NCBI RefSeq assembly: GCF_001586275.1
Contig: NZ_CP014545.1
Coordinates: forward strand, 1,886,501 to 1,950,500
DNA: 64,000 bases
Source: Sphingorhabdus sp. M41
GTDB lineage: Bacteria; Pseudomonadota; Alphaproteobacteria; Sphingomonadales; Sphingomonadaceae
Direction of reading: 5' to 3'
Shown here: positions 26,747-36,584 of the stretch, in pieces
Layout: each line of letters starts with the position of its first letter
How positions within the stretch are numbered: the first letter of the stretch is position 1
The notes under the pieces: model-generated
The model's input: only the letters and a program-made list of their open reading frames with translations
Told to the model about the DNA's origin: nothing
Databases searched by the model: none
Program-made: the position numbers and the translations under genes

Positions 26747-28828
26747 ATGAACAGAAGAATATTGACTGTCTTTACGGCGAACATCGCCCTTGCCTCGCCT
26801 GCTTTTGCCGAAGCCGACCCGCTCACCGATATCATTGTCACCGGTCAGCGCGACAAAGCCACCACCGACGAGATTGAAAGCAACAAGGAGATTGTTTCCA
26901 CTCCCGACGCAGCGTCGCTGGTGGCCCGCGCTCCGGGTGCAGCCCTGATCGACAATGGCGGCCTGTCCGGCCAGGTCCAGTATCGCGGCCTGTTTGGTGA
27001 CCGGATATTGGTCCGGGTCAATGGACAGCGCTTTTCGTCGGGCGGACCCAATCTGATGGACCCGCCGCTGCACTATGCGCCCATGGCTCTGGTCGACCGG
27101 ATTGAACTTGATCGCGGCATCAGCCCGGTCCGCAAGGGGCCGGGCCTTGGCGGCGGCGTCAATGCCATTCTGAAGCAGGCTGAATTCTCCGACAGCGCTT
27201 CGATGCAACCACAAGCCGATCTGACCGCCGGCTATCGCAGCGGCGACAACAGCTATCTGACGGGAGGGCTTGTCAGCCTGTCCAGTGAACGGGTCAAACT
27301 GGGAGTGATAGCGTCCTACGAGAAAGGCGATGATCTGCAATATCCGGGCGGCATCATCGCTTCATCCAGTTTCGAGCGACTGAACTATGGCGCGCATGCG
27401 GGGCTGAAAGTCGGTGACGGCAGCCTGACCTTGTCTTATCGACGTCAGGAAACCGATCCGACCGGCAACCCGCCTTTCCCGATGGATATCCAGTATTTCA
27501 ACACGGACTTCCTGAGCCTCGCCTTTGAAGGCAAGCTCAGCGACAATCTCTATCTTGAAGTGGAAGCCGGCCATGTCGCGGTTCGCCATCTGATGGACAA
27601 TTTTTCGCTGCGGCAAGGACCAGCCAGCCCGATGAACCTGCGCGCCACTTTTGCCGATGCAGATAGCAGCACGGCCTCCACTTCGCTGCGCATTGGAACG
27701 CCGGATCGGCATGTCCGATTGGGCGCGGATGTTGAAGTGATGGACAAGGATGTGCGGATCACCAATCCGGTGAACACCAGCTTCTTCCTGACATCGCTCA
27801 ACAATATTTCGGGTAGTAGGATCGGCGGTTTCGTCGAAAGTCGCCTCGGATTTGGGCCGATTGAAGCCGAAATCGGCGCACGCCTTGATCATCACCGGAT
27901 GGAGGCAGGATCGCCGTTGCTGGGCAGCGCAGTTCCGATGGGCCCGCGCGTTCTTGCCAGTGCTTTTGCCGCTTCGGATCGCAGCTGGTCCGATGACACG
28001 ATCGATATCGCGGCGCGCTTCTGGAGCGATATGGGGAGTTTCAAGCCCCGCCTGTCGCTGGCGCGTAAAACCCGTGTCGCCAATGCAATCGAGCGCTTCT
28101 CATGGCTGCCGACCGGCGCAAGTGGCGGGCTTGCCGACGGCAATATCTATGTCGGCGATCTGAATCTGAAGAATGAAAAGGCATGGATTGCCGAGATCGG
28201 CTTCGACTATCAGGACAGCCGCTTCTATGCGCGGCCCACGCTTTTTTATCGTCGCGTCGATGATTTCATCCAGGGCGTGCCATATGATCACACGCCGGAA
28301 ATCATCGACAGTCCGGTGGAAATGGTCGCAAATATGAACGGCGATCCGACACCCTTGCGCTTTGGCAATGTCGATGCTGAGATTTACGGTGCCGACTTGG
28401 ATTTCGGCTGGAATATCAGCGGGCCGCTGAATCTCGATGGCACCGCAAGCTATGTCCGGGCGAAACGTCGCGACATTGATGATAATATCTATCGTATCGC
28501 TCCGCCAAATGCGCGCGTCGCTTTGAGCTGGCAGGAGAACACCTGGTATTTGGGCGCGGAACTGCAGGCCTTTGCAGATCAGAACAATGTATCTGCCACC
28601 AATGACGAACAGCCGAGCAATGGTTATTTGCTGGCGGGCCTGTTCGGTCATGTCGAACTGACACCAGGTCTCACGCTCGACGCCAGTGTCGAAAATCTGC
28701 TTAATAAAAACTATACCGAACATCTGGCCGGCTATAATCGGGTCGACGGTTCGGACGTGGCATTGGGCGCACGTTTACCCGGAGTGGGCAGAAGCGCATT
28801 TATCCGGATACGCTGGACAGGATTCTAG
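26747..28828 (+). CDS. TonB-dependent outer-membrane receptor
   Basis: 693-residue transporter. Signal peptide ending SPAFAEA, a TonB box (TDIIVTGQR), a plug domain (APGAALIDNGGLSGQVQYRG...VRVNGQRFSSGGP...MALVDRIELDRGISPVRKGP) and a 22-stranded barrel ending in an aromatic-rich FIRIRWTGF. The plug is near the OprC/copper-receptor type, with the DUF2946 partner upstream, so copper or another metal is a reasonable but unproven substrate. ATG at 26747. Confidence 0.93.
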   Translation: MNRRILTVFTANIALASPAFAEADPLTDIIVTGQRDKATTDEIESNKEIVSTPDAASLVARAPGAALIDNGGLSGQVQYRGLFGDRILVRVNGQRFSSGGPNLMDPPLHYAPMALVDRIELDRGISPVRKGPGLGGGVNAILKQAEFSDSASMQPQADLTAGYRSGDNSYLTGGLVSLSSERVKLGVIASYEKGDDLQYPGGIIASSSFERLNYGAHAGLKVGDGSLTLSYRRQETDPTGNPPFPMDIQYFNTDFLSLAFEGKLSDNLYLEVEAGHVAVRHLMDNFSLRQGPASPMNLRATFADADSSTASTSLRIGTPDRHVRLGADVEVMDKDVRITNPVNTSFFLTSLNNISGSRIGGFVESRLGFGPIEAEIGARLDHHRMEAGSPLLGSAVPMGPRVLASAFAASDRSWSDDTIDIAARFWSDMGSFKPRLSLARKTRVANAIERFSWLPTGASGGLADGNIYVGDLNLKNEKAWIAEIGFDYQDSRFYARPTLFYRRVDDFIQGVPYDHTPEIIDSPVEMVANMNGDPTPLRFGNVDAEIYGADLDFGWNISGPLNLDGTASYVRAKRRDIDDNIYRIAPPNARVALSWQENTWYLGAELQAFADQNNVSATNDEQPSNGYLLAGLFGHVELTPGLTLDASVENLLNKNYTEHLAGYNRVDGSDVALGARLPGVGRSAFIRIRWTGF

Positions 28829-28848
28829 TTCCGCAATTTGATTTGGGG

Positions 28849-28872
28849 GCGCAGCCGGAAAACCGGCTGCGC
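28849..28872. terminator. Stem-loop between TonB receptor and GH19 gene
   Basis: GCGCAGCCGG-AAAA-CCGGCTGCGC, 20 bp after the receptor stop, in the convergent gap. No T run, so its strength is uncertain. Confidence 0.55.
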
Positions 28873-29012
28873 ACTCACAACGTCGCTATACAGGCCGTTT
28901 ACCGGTTCGGGAGGGAACCGGGCGGGTGAAGCAACCCCCATCGCTCGCGAGAGAGAAATCTAGCCGCCAAATTCCCGCATTTTCGCCACCGCCGGACCGG
29001 TATTCCGCGCTC

Positions 29013-29804
29013 CTAGCCTTCAAGCGCCTTCCAGGTTTTCGAGCCGACAATCCCGTCCGCATCAAGCTTCTTGTTCTTCTGAAACTGGCGAACAATGGTC
29101 TCGGTCGCCGGTCCAAAATCCCCGTCAATCGCTACCATATAGCCTTTCTCGCGCAGCATTTCCTGCAGCGCAGCCACTTGACTACCCTTCAGGCCGCGTC
29201 GCAGAACGGGACGAGAATTTGGTTTCGCATTCGCTTCATGCCCGAGCGCTTCTACCCGGGCCAGAGCGGTTTTCGCCTTGCCCAGATAGCGCCTGCGGTC
29301 ATCCAGCCCGTTGAGACCGCCATTGACTGCCTTGGTCACCCGGATCAAATCATCCCGGTCACAATGCCGGTTGATGTTGCGAGATTTCCAATATTCGCAG
29401 GCGATGACCAGAGAGGTCACCGGTTCCGCTGCCAGTTCCGGATTGCCCTCCAGATCGAGACCGATCTTCTGGCCAAGCGCCCGGTAATTGGCGCGTCCGG
29501 TCAGCTGCAACAACCCGCGACCTTTGTAGCGACGCCCATCACCCGGCTGGCTATTGCCGAGATCGCTTCGACCTTCATAAGCCGCACCCGATGCAAATTC
29601 TTCCGTGGTTCGGAAGCCAGCGGATTCGTGCGCAATTTGCGCCAGAAAATGCGCCACACGCAACGGCGTATCGATTTCATATTTTGCCAGCGTTTCCTGC
29701 ATCTTGCCGGAAATAGCCTCGACGATACGCGCCTGCTTGCTATGGTTTGCGCCAGAAAAGCGCGGCATGATGCTCTGTAAAACGTCTATATCTACCGCAA
29801 TCAT
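29013..29804 (-). CDS. GH19 (chitinase/lysozyme-type) endolysin-like protein with peptidoglycan-binding domain
   Basis: 263 residues without a signal peptide. N-terminal GH19 catalytic domain: RVAHFLAQIAHESAGFRTTEE with the likely catalytic Glu, EGRSDLGNSQPGDGRRYKGRG, GLLQLTGRANYRALG and a C-terminal PG_binding_1 domain (LRRGLKGSQVAALQEMLREKG...DGDFGPATETIVRQFQK). This arrangement is typical of phage endolysins, yet no holin or phage gene lies nearby. ATG at 29804 has GGGAGG upstream. Confidence 0.9.
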   Translation of the reverse strand: MIAVDIDVLQSIMPRFSGANHSKQARIVEAISGKMQETLAKYEIDTPLRVAHFLAQIAHESAGFRTTEEFASGAAYEGRSDLGNSQPGDGRRYKGRGLLQLTGRANYRALGQKIGLDLEGNPELAAEPVTSLVIACEYWKSRNINRHCDRDDLIRVTKAVNGGLNGLDDRRRYLGKAKTALARVEALGHEANAKPNSRPVLRRGLKGSQVAALQEMLREKGYMVAIDGDFGPATETIVRQFQKNKKLDADGIVGSKTWKALEG

Positions 29805-29936
29805 CACATTTCCTCCCTTGGAAAATGCGACCCCATTTGCTGGCGGATTTTGCGTAACCCGCTCCAAATTGCAGAATGACTACAACAAGAGCCTGAACTG
29901 GAATAGGACCCAATCGACTCCTGCTGCGTCGATATT

Positions 29937-31679
29937 TTACTCCGCCGCTTCGAGCATCTCCACCATCTGCGGACCACGGATCAGCCCGCCGGGACGCTTG
30001 TCGGTCACGACGCCGCCCTTGAAGGTCACCTGCCCCGACTTGATCGTATAATCATAGCCATCTGCCTTTTGCAGCAGCCGCTTGCCGCCCGCTGGCAAAT
30101 CGAACGCAAGCCAGGGCTTGCCCAGCTTAATCCGCTCCATGTCGATCACATTGACGTCGGCGAGATAGCCGGGCTTCAGCACGCCGCGATCGTTCAGGCC
30201 ATAGAGCCGAGACGTATCCAGACATTGCCGTTTGATCGCATTTTCAATGCTGATCGTGCCGCGCTTGCGGTTTTTCACCCAATGTTCGAGCATGAAGGTC
30301 GGGCTCGCCGCATCGCAGATAGTGCCGCAATGGGCACCGCCGTCGGACAGGCTGTTCACCGTGTCATCCGCCTGCTGCAATGTCTCGAGGAAATCGAGAT
30401 TGCCATCCATATAGTTGAGCAAGGGCAGATAGATGAAGCCCTTGCCGTCATCCGCCATCATCAGGTCATAGGCATATTCCGCACCGGATTTGCCTGCGGC
30501 TTCCGCGCGCGCGGCGATACTTTCGTCGGCCTGCGGTTCATAGTTGAAATCCAGATCCATCTCGAACTGCATCGACCAGCCCTGGGTGATGATCATGAAG
30601 ACCGGCACGATATCAACCTGTTCCGGCGGGGTGCTGGTTTCGCTCAGCAATTGCGCCTTGAATGCAGTATCCTTTAGCTTGGCATATTTCTCGTCCCAGC
30701 TCAGGTCTTCCATCGCCATCCAGCTCGGGTGACGGACAAAGGGATGCACCGTGCCCTGCCAGGCCATGACAATGCCATTTCCGCGCAGCGCGATCTGCGC
30801 CACGATATTGGCGCCATTGTCATTTTCCGCGCGCATATTGGCAATCTGCTCGTCGAGCGACTGGTCCTTGGCGATCGACTGCAGCGCCGCAAAGGTCACC
30901 GGCATGCCGGTTTCGCGGCTGAGGTCGCCCATCCAGCCAAATTCGTCCCATTCCTTGTTGAGATCGCTCGCCATTTCGAACACGCCATAGCCGACCCGGC
31001 CCATGGCACGGCCGATGCCGATCAATTCTTCCTTGGTCGCCGTGGTACCGGGCACAAGCTCGCCATCGATACTGCGATGCAGGATCGTCCGCGAAGTCGA
31101 GAATCCGAGAGCACCGGCTTTCAACCCGTCCTCGACAATTTTCGACATCTGATCGATTTCATCCTGCGTCGGCACCGCGCCAGGCTTTTCCCGGTCGCCC
31201 AGCACATAGGCACGGACCGCGCCATGCGGCACATGGGTAGCGACATCCACCGTGCGCGGCATTCTTTCCAGCTCGTCCAGATATTCCGGGAATGTTTCCC
31301 AGTTCCAGCTCATTCCTTCGGCCAGCGCAGTACCGGGAATATCCTCCACGCCTTCCATCAGATTGATCAGCCATTCGTGACGATCGGGCCGGGCGGGCGC
31401 GAAGCCGACGCCGCAATTGCCCATCACCACTGTGGTGATACCGTGCCAGCTGGAAGGCGCCATTTCATCATCCCAGGTCGCCTGTCCGTCATAATGGGTG
31501 TGAACATCGACAAAGCCGGGGGTGACGAATTTCCCCGAAGCATCAATCTCTTCACGGCCCTGTGCCGCGACCGTTCCGACCAGCGAAACGCGATCACCAT
31601 CAATGGCGATATCAGCCACAAAAGGCGCGCCGCCCGTACCATCAACAACCGTACCGCCACGAATTACCAGATCATGCAT
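29937..31679 (-). CDS. N-acyl-D-amino-acid deacylase family amidohydrolase
   Basis: 580-residue metallohydrolase of the amidohydrolase-3/D-aminoacylase family. Zinc site motif [11 protein letters not shown] after [22 protein letters not shown], and the catalytic-Asp region [16 protein letters not shown]-terminal SQVTFKGGV...RPGGLIRGP. Substrate probably N-acyl-D-amino acids or a related amide. ATG at 31679 with AAGGAGAG upstream. Divergent from the alpha/beta hydrolase gene. Confidence 0.92.
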   Translation of the reverse strand: MHDLVIRGGTVVDGTGGAPFVADIAIDGDRVSLVGTVAAQGREEIDASGKFVTPGFVDVHTHYDGQATWDDEMAPSSWHGITTVVMGNCGVGFAPARPDRHEWLINLMEGVEDIPGTALAEGMSWNWETFPEYLDELERMPRTVDVATHVPHGAVRAYVLGDREKPGAVPTQDEIDQMSKIVEDGLKAGALGFSTSRTILHRSIDGELVPGTTATKEELIGIGRAMGRVGYGVFEMASDLNKEWDEFGWMGDLSRETGMPVTFAALQSIAKDQSLDEQIANMRAENDNGANIVAQIALRGNGIVMAWQGTVHPFVRHPSWMAMEDLSWDEKYAKLKDTAFKAQLLSETSTPPEQVDIVPVFMIITQGWSMQFEMDLDFNYEPQADESIAARAEAAGKSGAEYAYDLMMADDGKGFIYLPLLNYMDGNLDFLETLQQADDTVNSLSDGGAHCGTICDAASPTFMLEHWVKNRKRGTISIENAIKRQCLDTSRLYGLNDRGVLKPGYLADVNVIDMERIKLGKPWLAFDLPAGGKRLLQKADGYDYTIKSGQVTFKGGVVTDKRPGGLIRGPQMVEMLEAAE

Positions 31680-31757
31680 CGAGTCTCTCCTTATAATTTT
31701 GGCCATGCTTAACAGATTTAACTGGATGGTTAAAGTCCGCTGATGCTAGGAAAGGTC

Positions 31758-32651
31758 ATGCAAGATAATTTCACATGGAATCCGGAGCCGGCGAGCGGCA
31801 TTGCGATGCAATGGGTCGAAGCCAACGGCCTGAATTTTGAAGTGGCTACAGCTGGCGAGGGCAAAAAGCTGGCGCTTTGCCTGCATGGCTTCCCCGAGCT
31901 GAATTATTCCTGGCGGCATCAGATTCCGCTGCTCGTCGAACTGGGCTATAAAGTCTGGGCGCCCAATCTGCGTGGCTATGGTGGCTCCAGCAAACCTGAG
32001 GGCGTAGAATCCTATCGCCTCAACAGGCTGGTCGAGGACGTCGCGGCGCTGATCGATGCCAGCGGGGCAGATGAGATAACCCTGATCGCCCATGACTGGG
32101 GCGCGATCATCGCCTGGCATTTCGCGATCCTGAAAATCCGCCCGCTGACCCGGCTGGTGATCATGAACGTCCCCCATCCGAAATGCGCCCAGCGGGAAAT
32201 ACAGCACTGGTATCAGCTCAGGAAAAGCTGGTATATTTTCTTCTTCCAATTGCCGTGGGTGCCAGAACGGATATTTGGCCGTAACGGAGCAGAAGCGATC
32301 AAGCAGGCTTTTACCAATATGGCCGTCGACAAGAGCCGTTTCCCCGAGTCTGATATGCAAGTCTATGCCGATGCCGCCAGCCGCCCCGGCGCACTGCGAT
32401 CGATGATCAACTATTACCGCGCCCTGCTCCGCACCAGGGACGCGCGGGAGATAGGCGATGGCATGGTTGATGTACCCACGTTGATGATCTGGGGCGAGGA
32501 AGATGCCGCCATCGACATACGCTGCACCGACGGCACCGAAGAGTGGGTGCCCGATCTCGAACTGCATCGCCTACCCGGCGTGTCGCACTGGGTGCAACAG
32601 GAAGCGCCGGAGGAGGTGAATTCGATTTTGCGGGAGTGGTTGTCCGCTTAG
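31758..32651 (+). CDS. Alpha/beta hydrolase (epoxide-hydrolase/haloalkane-dehalogenase-like)
   Basis: 297 residues. HGFPE oxyanion motif in LCLHGFPELNYSWRHQ, nucleophile elbow AHDWGA with Asp113 rather than Ser, as in epoxide hydrolases, NLRGYGGSSKP before it, and catalytic His near LPGVSHWVQQEAPE. Start MQDNF at 31758 has AGGAAAGG directly upstream; an ATG at 31743 is possible but has no clear ribosome binding site. Tail overlaps the convergent flavoprotein gene by 4 bp. Confidence 0.9.
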   Translation: MQDNFTWNPEPASGIAMQWVEANGLNFEVATAGEGKKLALCLHGFPELNYSWRHQIPLLVELGYKVWAPNLRGYGGSSKPEGVESYRLNRLVEDVAALIDASGADEITLIAHDWGAIIAWHFAILKIRPLTRLVIMNVPHPKCAQREIQHWYQLRKSWYIFFFQLPWVPERIFGRNGAEAIKQAFTNMAVDKSRFPESDMQVYADAASRPGALRSMINYYRALLRTRDAREIGDGMVDVPTLMIWGEEDAAIDIRCTDGTEEWVPDLELHRLPGVSHWVQQEAPEEVNSILREWLSA

Positions 32652-33952
32652 TCCCGCGCTGCAATCATGTCGGCGATATCGGTAAATTTTTCGCGCGGCG
32701 AACCATCTCTTGCGCGGGCAATTTCGGCCTCTTCAATTTTCTTCCAGTCGCGAAATGTAACCGCCTTTACGTCTCGTGCATCGAACAGACGATCAAGACC
32801 CTTGCGGCCTTCCTTGTTGCTGCCCGAGCCAATATCCTCGGCGATGATATCCACGATCGCGAAACCGTCTGGCTTGTTGGTACCGATCGTGCCCGAAGGC
32901 CCGCGCCGCGCCCAGCCGACGCAATAGAGTCCCGGCAATATCCGCCCGTCCGTATTGGCAAACCGGCCGCGGCCATGTTCATAGGGCACTCCCTCGATCG
33001 GCGGGGTGCGATAGCCGATGCAGCTTATCACCATCTGGCAATCGAGTTCGTAGCGCTCACCGGTACCGATGGATCGCAGGTCCTTGTCCAGCTCGGTCCT
33101 TTCGACGATCAGTTTCTCGACCTTGCCATCGCCGCGGATCTCGACCGGCATCGCAAAAAAGTCGAAGACAATCTCGATCGGCTTGTGCTGCGCTCCGTCT
33201 TCGTCAATCTGGAAATTGCGCAAATGGGTGACCGATTTGCGCATGCCGGGTTCGAGCATCGCATCATCGCCAAGGTCCGGAAAATCCTCCGCATCAACTA
33301 CCGGTATGGCCCGTTCCAGCTGCCCCAGTTCGCCCAGTTCCTTGGGCGTCATCGCGATCTGGTGCGGTCCGCGCCGTCCGAGAAAGGTGATTTTCTCGAC
33401 CTTGCTCTGTTTCAGGCCATCGAGCGCATGGCCGACAATATCACTGCCGGCAAATTCATCTTCGGTCTTCGCTAATATTCGCGCGACATCGAGCGCGACA
33501 TTGCCATTGCCGATGACCGCCACCGACCGGGCGTCGAGCGGCGGATCGAGATCCTTGAAATCCGGATGACCATTATACCAGCCGACAAAGGCGGCGCTGC
33601 CGATGACACCCTTGAGGTCACTGCCCGGTATATCCAGAACACGATCATTCGGCGCGCCGGTTGCCAGCACCACGGCATCATATAGTTCCTGCAATTCGCC
33701 AACACTGACATCCTCGCCAACCGTCACATTGCCGACGAAGCGCACATTGTCACCCAGATTGGTTTTCTCGTAACGCCGAGACACTGCCTTGATCGATTGA
33801 TGGTCGGGCGCGACGCCGGTGCGGATCAGACCGAAGGGAACGGGCAAGCGGTCGATTATGTCAACAGCGACATCGTCGCCGAATTTCTTCTGCGCGGCTT
33901 CCGCCGAATAATAGCCTGCCGGTCCCGATCCAATGATCGCAATATGACGCAT
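32648..33952 (-). CDS. FAD-dependent ferredoxin-NADP+ reductase (adrenodoxin reductase/FprA type)
   Basis: 434 residues; transfers electrons between NADPH and a ferredoxin. N-terminal FAD motif IIGSGPAGYYSAEAA, PVPFGLIRTGVAPDHQSIKAV characteristic of the adrenodoxin-reductase group, NADPH-binding VIGNGNVALDVARIL and C-terminal RKGLDRLFDARDVKAVTFRDWKK. No ferredoxin or P450 gene lies beside it, so its partner is elsewhere. Confidence 0.93.
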   Translation of the reverse strand: MRHIAIIGSGPAGYYSAEAAQKKFGDDVAVDIIDRLPVPFGLIRTGVAPDHQSIKAVSRRYEKTNLGDNVRFVGNVTVGEDVSVGELQELYDAVVLATGAPNDRVLDIPGSDLKGVIGSAAFVGWYNGHPDFKDLDPPLDARSVAVIGNGNVALDVARILAKTEDEFAGSDIVGHALDGLKQSKVEKITFLGRRGPHQIAMTPKELGELGQLERAIPVVDAEDFPDLGDDAMLEPGMRKSVTHLRNFQIDEDGAQHKPIEIVFDFFAMPVEIRGDGKVEKLIVERTELDKDLRSIGTGERYELDCQMVISCIGYRTPPIEGVPYEHGRGRFANTDGRILPGLYCVGWARRGPSGTIGTNKPDGFAIVDIIAEDIGSGSNKEGRKGLDRLFDARDVKAVTFRDWKKIEEAEIARARDGSPREKFTDIADMIAARD

Positions 33953-34072
33953 AGTCCTGCCTCCCCGATTAGCTGGCCCGATTAGCGAAACCTCATGCTA
34001 ACGCCATAATTTCAAAAGAAAAGCAAAAGGGCGCTGTCATTTTCGGGAGGCCGGGATTCTGTGGGAACAAGT

Positions 34073-34789
34073 CTAGCCGCCAACATTGGCGACGTTGTAA
34101 CGCAGCGCTTCCTCATTGGTCAGGCAGCGACGGGTGGACTTGTCGCCGTCCTCGGTTTTCACCGCATTGGTCTTGTACATGATTTCGGATAATAATTTCC
34201 GCGACACGCCCATCCGGATCAGGAAGTCATTATCTTCAGTGGCCAGAAGCGCGCTTTGCTGCTCAACTTCGCCGATCAGGCCGACCGTTGAATCGGTGCC
34301 CATTTCGATGCTGTAATTGATCGCATTACGATCGTTGGTCATGGTGAACATATGGACCATGAAATGAGCGCCGGGCTCGACGATCCGGGCCCTGCCTCCC
34401 ATGAAGACAAAATTGCAGGCGCTGAAACAGGTCCAGCCCTGGGGGATTCGGGTGATGATCAGGGCATCGGATTCCCGGATCGCCCGGCCGGCTTCATTGC
34501 CGGCTCTCGCATTACCGCCGGAAGACCGCAGCCATATTTCGGATATGTCCGGATTATCCGCCAGCATCTTGCGCATCCGGTCGGGCAAGCCGGCATCGAC
34601 TGCTCCTTCGGCCAGCAATATCTTGGTGCCGTCGATCATTTTTGGCGTCAGCTCCATCGTCTTGTTGGTCGACCAATTGGGAGCTTGCGGACAGGTTGGA
34701 TTATCCGGGTCCATACCGGGCTTAACATCGGTAGCCCCCAGGGTAAAAAGCGAGGCGATGACGATGGCGGTTTTGATCTTGTTATTCAT
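34073..34789 (-). CDS. Exported ClpP-like (COG3904-type) protein
   Basis: 238 residues with signal peptide ending near TLGATDVK. The core resembles the crotonase/ClpP fold of COG3904 proteins: IWLRSSGGNARAGNEAGRAI, then TRIPQGWTCFSACNFVFMGG in which the Ser of FSACN sits where the ClpP serine would be, and IVEPGAHFMVHMFT with a following His. Whether it is an active protease is unknown. Begins 3 bp after the stop of the neighbouring secreted-protein gene (same operon). Confidence 0.82.
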   Translation of the reverse strand: MNNKIKTAIVIASLFTLGATDVKPGMDPDNPTCPQAPNWSTNKTMELTPKMIDGTKILLAEGAVDAGLPDRMRKMLADNPDISEIWLRSSGGNARAGNEAGRAIRESDALIITRIPQGWTCFSACNFVFMGGRARIVEPGAHFMVHMFTMTNDRNAINYSIEMGTDSTVGLIGEVEQQSALLATEDNDFLIRMGVSRKLLSEIMYKTNAVKTEDGDKSTRRCLTNEEALRYNVANVGG

Positions 34790-34792
34790 ATT

Positions 34793-35365
34793 TCATGCCA
34801 CGACTATATATCGTGTTTCTCCGGGAGCTTTGCACATCCGCTTGGACACACGGGTTTCTTCGCCGTCGACGATAGCAATATCTGTGATGGTCATGCAACT
34901 TGTACCGTCTGCCGCCTGTGATTTCGCTGTCGCTATAGAACTTCCCGAGACGCCGGGCCGGGTCGCGCTCGTCCATTGCGCACTGGCACCAAGCTGCTCG
35001 GAACGAGTCACGCTGCGCGTCGCTTCAGCAGCCTGTAACTGCTCATCAGGATCCAGTCGGCACGCGATCGAATTGGTCAGCGTATCGGCCACTTCCGCGC
35101 GCGGAATATAGGAGCCGACAACGCCCAAGCCCCTGGTTGCCCGCCGCGTAAAATCGCCGATCATATTGCCCAATATGGATTTGCCGATCGATTTTTTTGA
35201 ATCGCCGGCGCAATCCTCGTTCTTGCTCTCCGAGGTGCTGTCGGCGGACGGCTTCTTTTTGAACAGCCCGCCAAATTGAGCTGACGCAGGCGAAGGAAGG
35301 ACAAGGCCCGCGACCAATGTTGCGGCAACCAGTGTGGAAGTGAAGCGGTGATCTTTTACACGCAT
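34793..35365 (-). CDS. Secreted protein of unknown function, partner of the ClpP-like protein
   Basis: 190 residues, signal peptide to SPASAQ, a short glycine/lysine stretch FGGLFKKK, then a Gly-rich helical segment (SIGKSILGNMIGDFTRRATRG) that may associate with membranes, and a C-terminal domain with paired cysteines (SIACRLDPDEQLQ; TSCMTITD; RMCKAPG) and the phrase VDGEETRVSKRMCKAPG, as in short surface-antigen-like sphingomonad proteins. First gene of the two-gene unit, divergent from the YVTN lipoprotein. Confidence 0.75.
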   Translation of the reverse strand: MRVKDHRFTSTLVAATLVAGLVLPSPASAQFGGLFKKKPSADSTSESKNEDCAGDSKKSIGKSILGNMIGDFTRRATRGLGVVGSYIPRAEVADTLTNSIACRLDPDEQLQAAEATRSVTRSEQLGASAQWTSATRPGVSGSSIATAKSQAADGTSCMTITDIAIVDGEETRVSKRMCKAPGETRYIVVA

Positions 35366-35394
35366 GACATATCCTCGATGGCTATCAGAATATT

Positions 35395-35502
35395 TATCCT
35401 ATCATCTCTACCTTCTCCAGCAGTGGTTTTCATCACATCTGCGTCAAAAACAGGGATAGGAAAACGATAATTAGCTGTTATCCTGCGTTAAATGATAGGA
35501 TA
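35395..35502. promoter_or_regulatory. Divergent intergenic region with two 11-bp inverted repeats
   Basis: TATCCTATCAT at 35395-35405 and its exact reverse complement ATGATAGGATA at 35492-35502, one about 30 bp before the leftward gene start and the other about 10 bp before the rightward one, overlapping its ribosome binding region. Candidate shared operator; no regulator is encoded nearby. Confidence 0.5.
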
Positions 35503-35511
35503 GGTTGGACA

Positions 35512-36540
35512 ATGGCCAAGAAAATAGCACGTTTCTGTTCGGCGGCGATCCTGTTTGTCGCTGCTTCCGGATGCAGTGGCCAGCTTGCCGCTGAATCGGG
35601 GACAAAGGCCGGAACATTGCTCGTCGGCAATAAGGGCGAAGACAGCCTCAGCTTCATCGATCTGGAAAGAGGCACCGAAACCGCGCGGCGAGATACCGGA
35701 CATCAGCCCCATGAAATCGCGATATCGCCCGATGGCAAGCTTGCTGCCGTCGTTTCATATGGTGGGGAAACCATAGATATTTTTGACATCACAGCGATGG
35801 AACGGATCGAAACAGTGTCCCTCGCCCCTGCCCGCCGACCGCATGGAATCCTGTGGCTGGACGACGGCCGGATCATCGCGACAACCGAAGGCAGCGACAA
35901 TATCACCATTGTCTCGCCGCCGGCCGGCGAAACGCAGAAACGAGAAATTTCTACGATAGAAACGGGTCAGAAGGGCAGTCACATGCTGGTGGTCACACCC
36001 GACAAGTCCCGCGCCTTTGTTTCAAACATGCAATCGGGAACGGTCAGCGTGCTTGATCTGCTGGCAATGACCAGGATCGCCGACTTACCGGCGGGAACCG
36101 AACCCGAAGGACTGGCGATCACACCCGATGGCGCGACCGTCTGGGTCGCCGATCGTCGTGGCGACCAATTGCGCGTTTTTGATGCCCTGAACCTCGAACA
36201 ACTGACGATTATCGAGACCGGCAAATTTCCAATCCGGATCGCCATCAGCCCCGATGGCGCTACCGCGATTACGTCCAATCTGGGTGACGGAGCGCTCGGC
36301 TTGTTCGATGTCGCAACACGCGAACCCAGCGGAGAGATTGAAATCAGCGGCACCGCCGAATCCCAGCAAGTCACCATCCTGTTCTCGCCCGATGGCAAAA
36401 AACTCTATGTTGCCGAAACTGGTCCTGATACTATTGCGGAAGTGGATCTGGCAGCGGGTAAAGTTCTGCGCCGTTTCAAGGCTGGCAGAGACGGAGACGG
36501 ATTGGGTATCAGCTTGAACGCCCACGCCACCGAGGATTGA
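35512..36540 (+). CDS. YVTN/NHL beta-propeller lipoprotein
   Basis: 342 residues with lipobox ASGC (Cys21) after FCSAAILFVA. Seven-bladed propeller repeats of the YVTN type: LLVGNKGEDSLSFIDL, ISPDGKLAAVVSYGGETIDIFD, VTPDKSRAFVSNMQSGTVSVLD, ITPDGATVWVADRRGDQLRVFD, ISPDGATAITSNLGDGALGLFD, FSPDGKKLYVAETGPDTIAEVD. Probably a periplasmic binding or scaffold protein. ATG at 35512, divergent from the secreted-protein pair. Confidence 0.9.
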   Translation: MAKKIARFCSAAILFVAASGCSGQLAAESGTKAGTLLVGNKGEDSLSFIDLERGTETARRDTGHQPHEIAISPDGKLAAVVSYGGETIDIFDITAMERIETVSLAPARRPHGILWLDDGRIIATTEGSDNITIVSPPAGETQKREISTIETGQKGSHMLVVTPDKSRAFVSNMQSGTVSVLDLLAMTRIADLPAGTEPEGLAITPDGATVWVADRRGDQLRVFDALNLEQLTIIETGKFPIRIAISPDGATAITSNLGDGALGLFDVATREPSGEIEISGTAESQQVTILFSPDGKKLYVAETGPDTIAEVDLAAGKVLRRFKAGRDGDGLGISLNAHATED

Positions 36541-36584
36541 GTAAAATCGATAGACACCCGGGGTCGCACCTAGGGAGATGAAGT

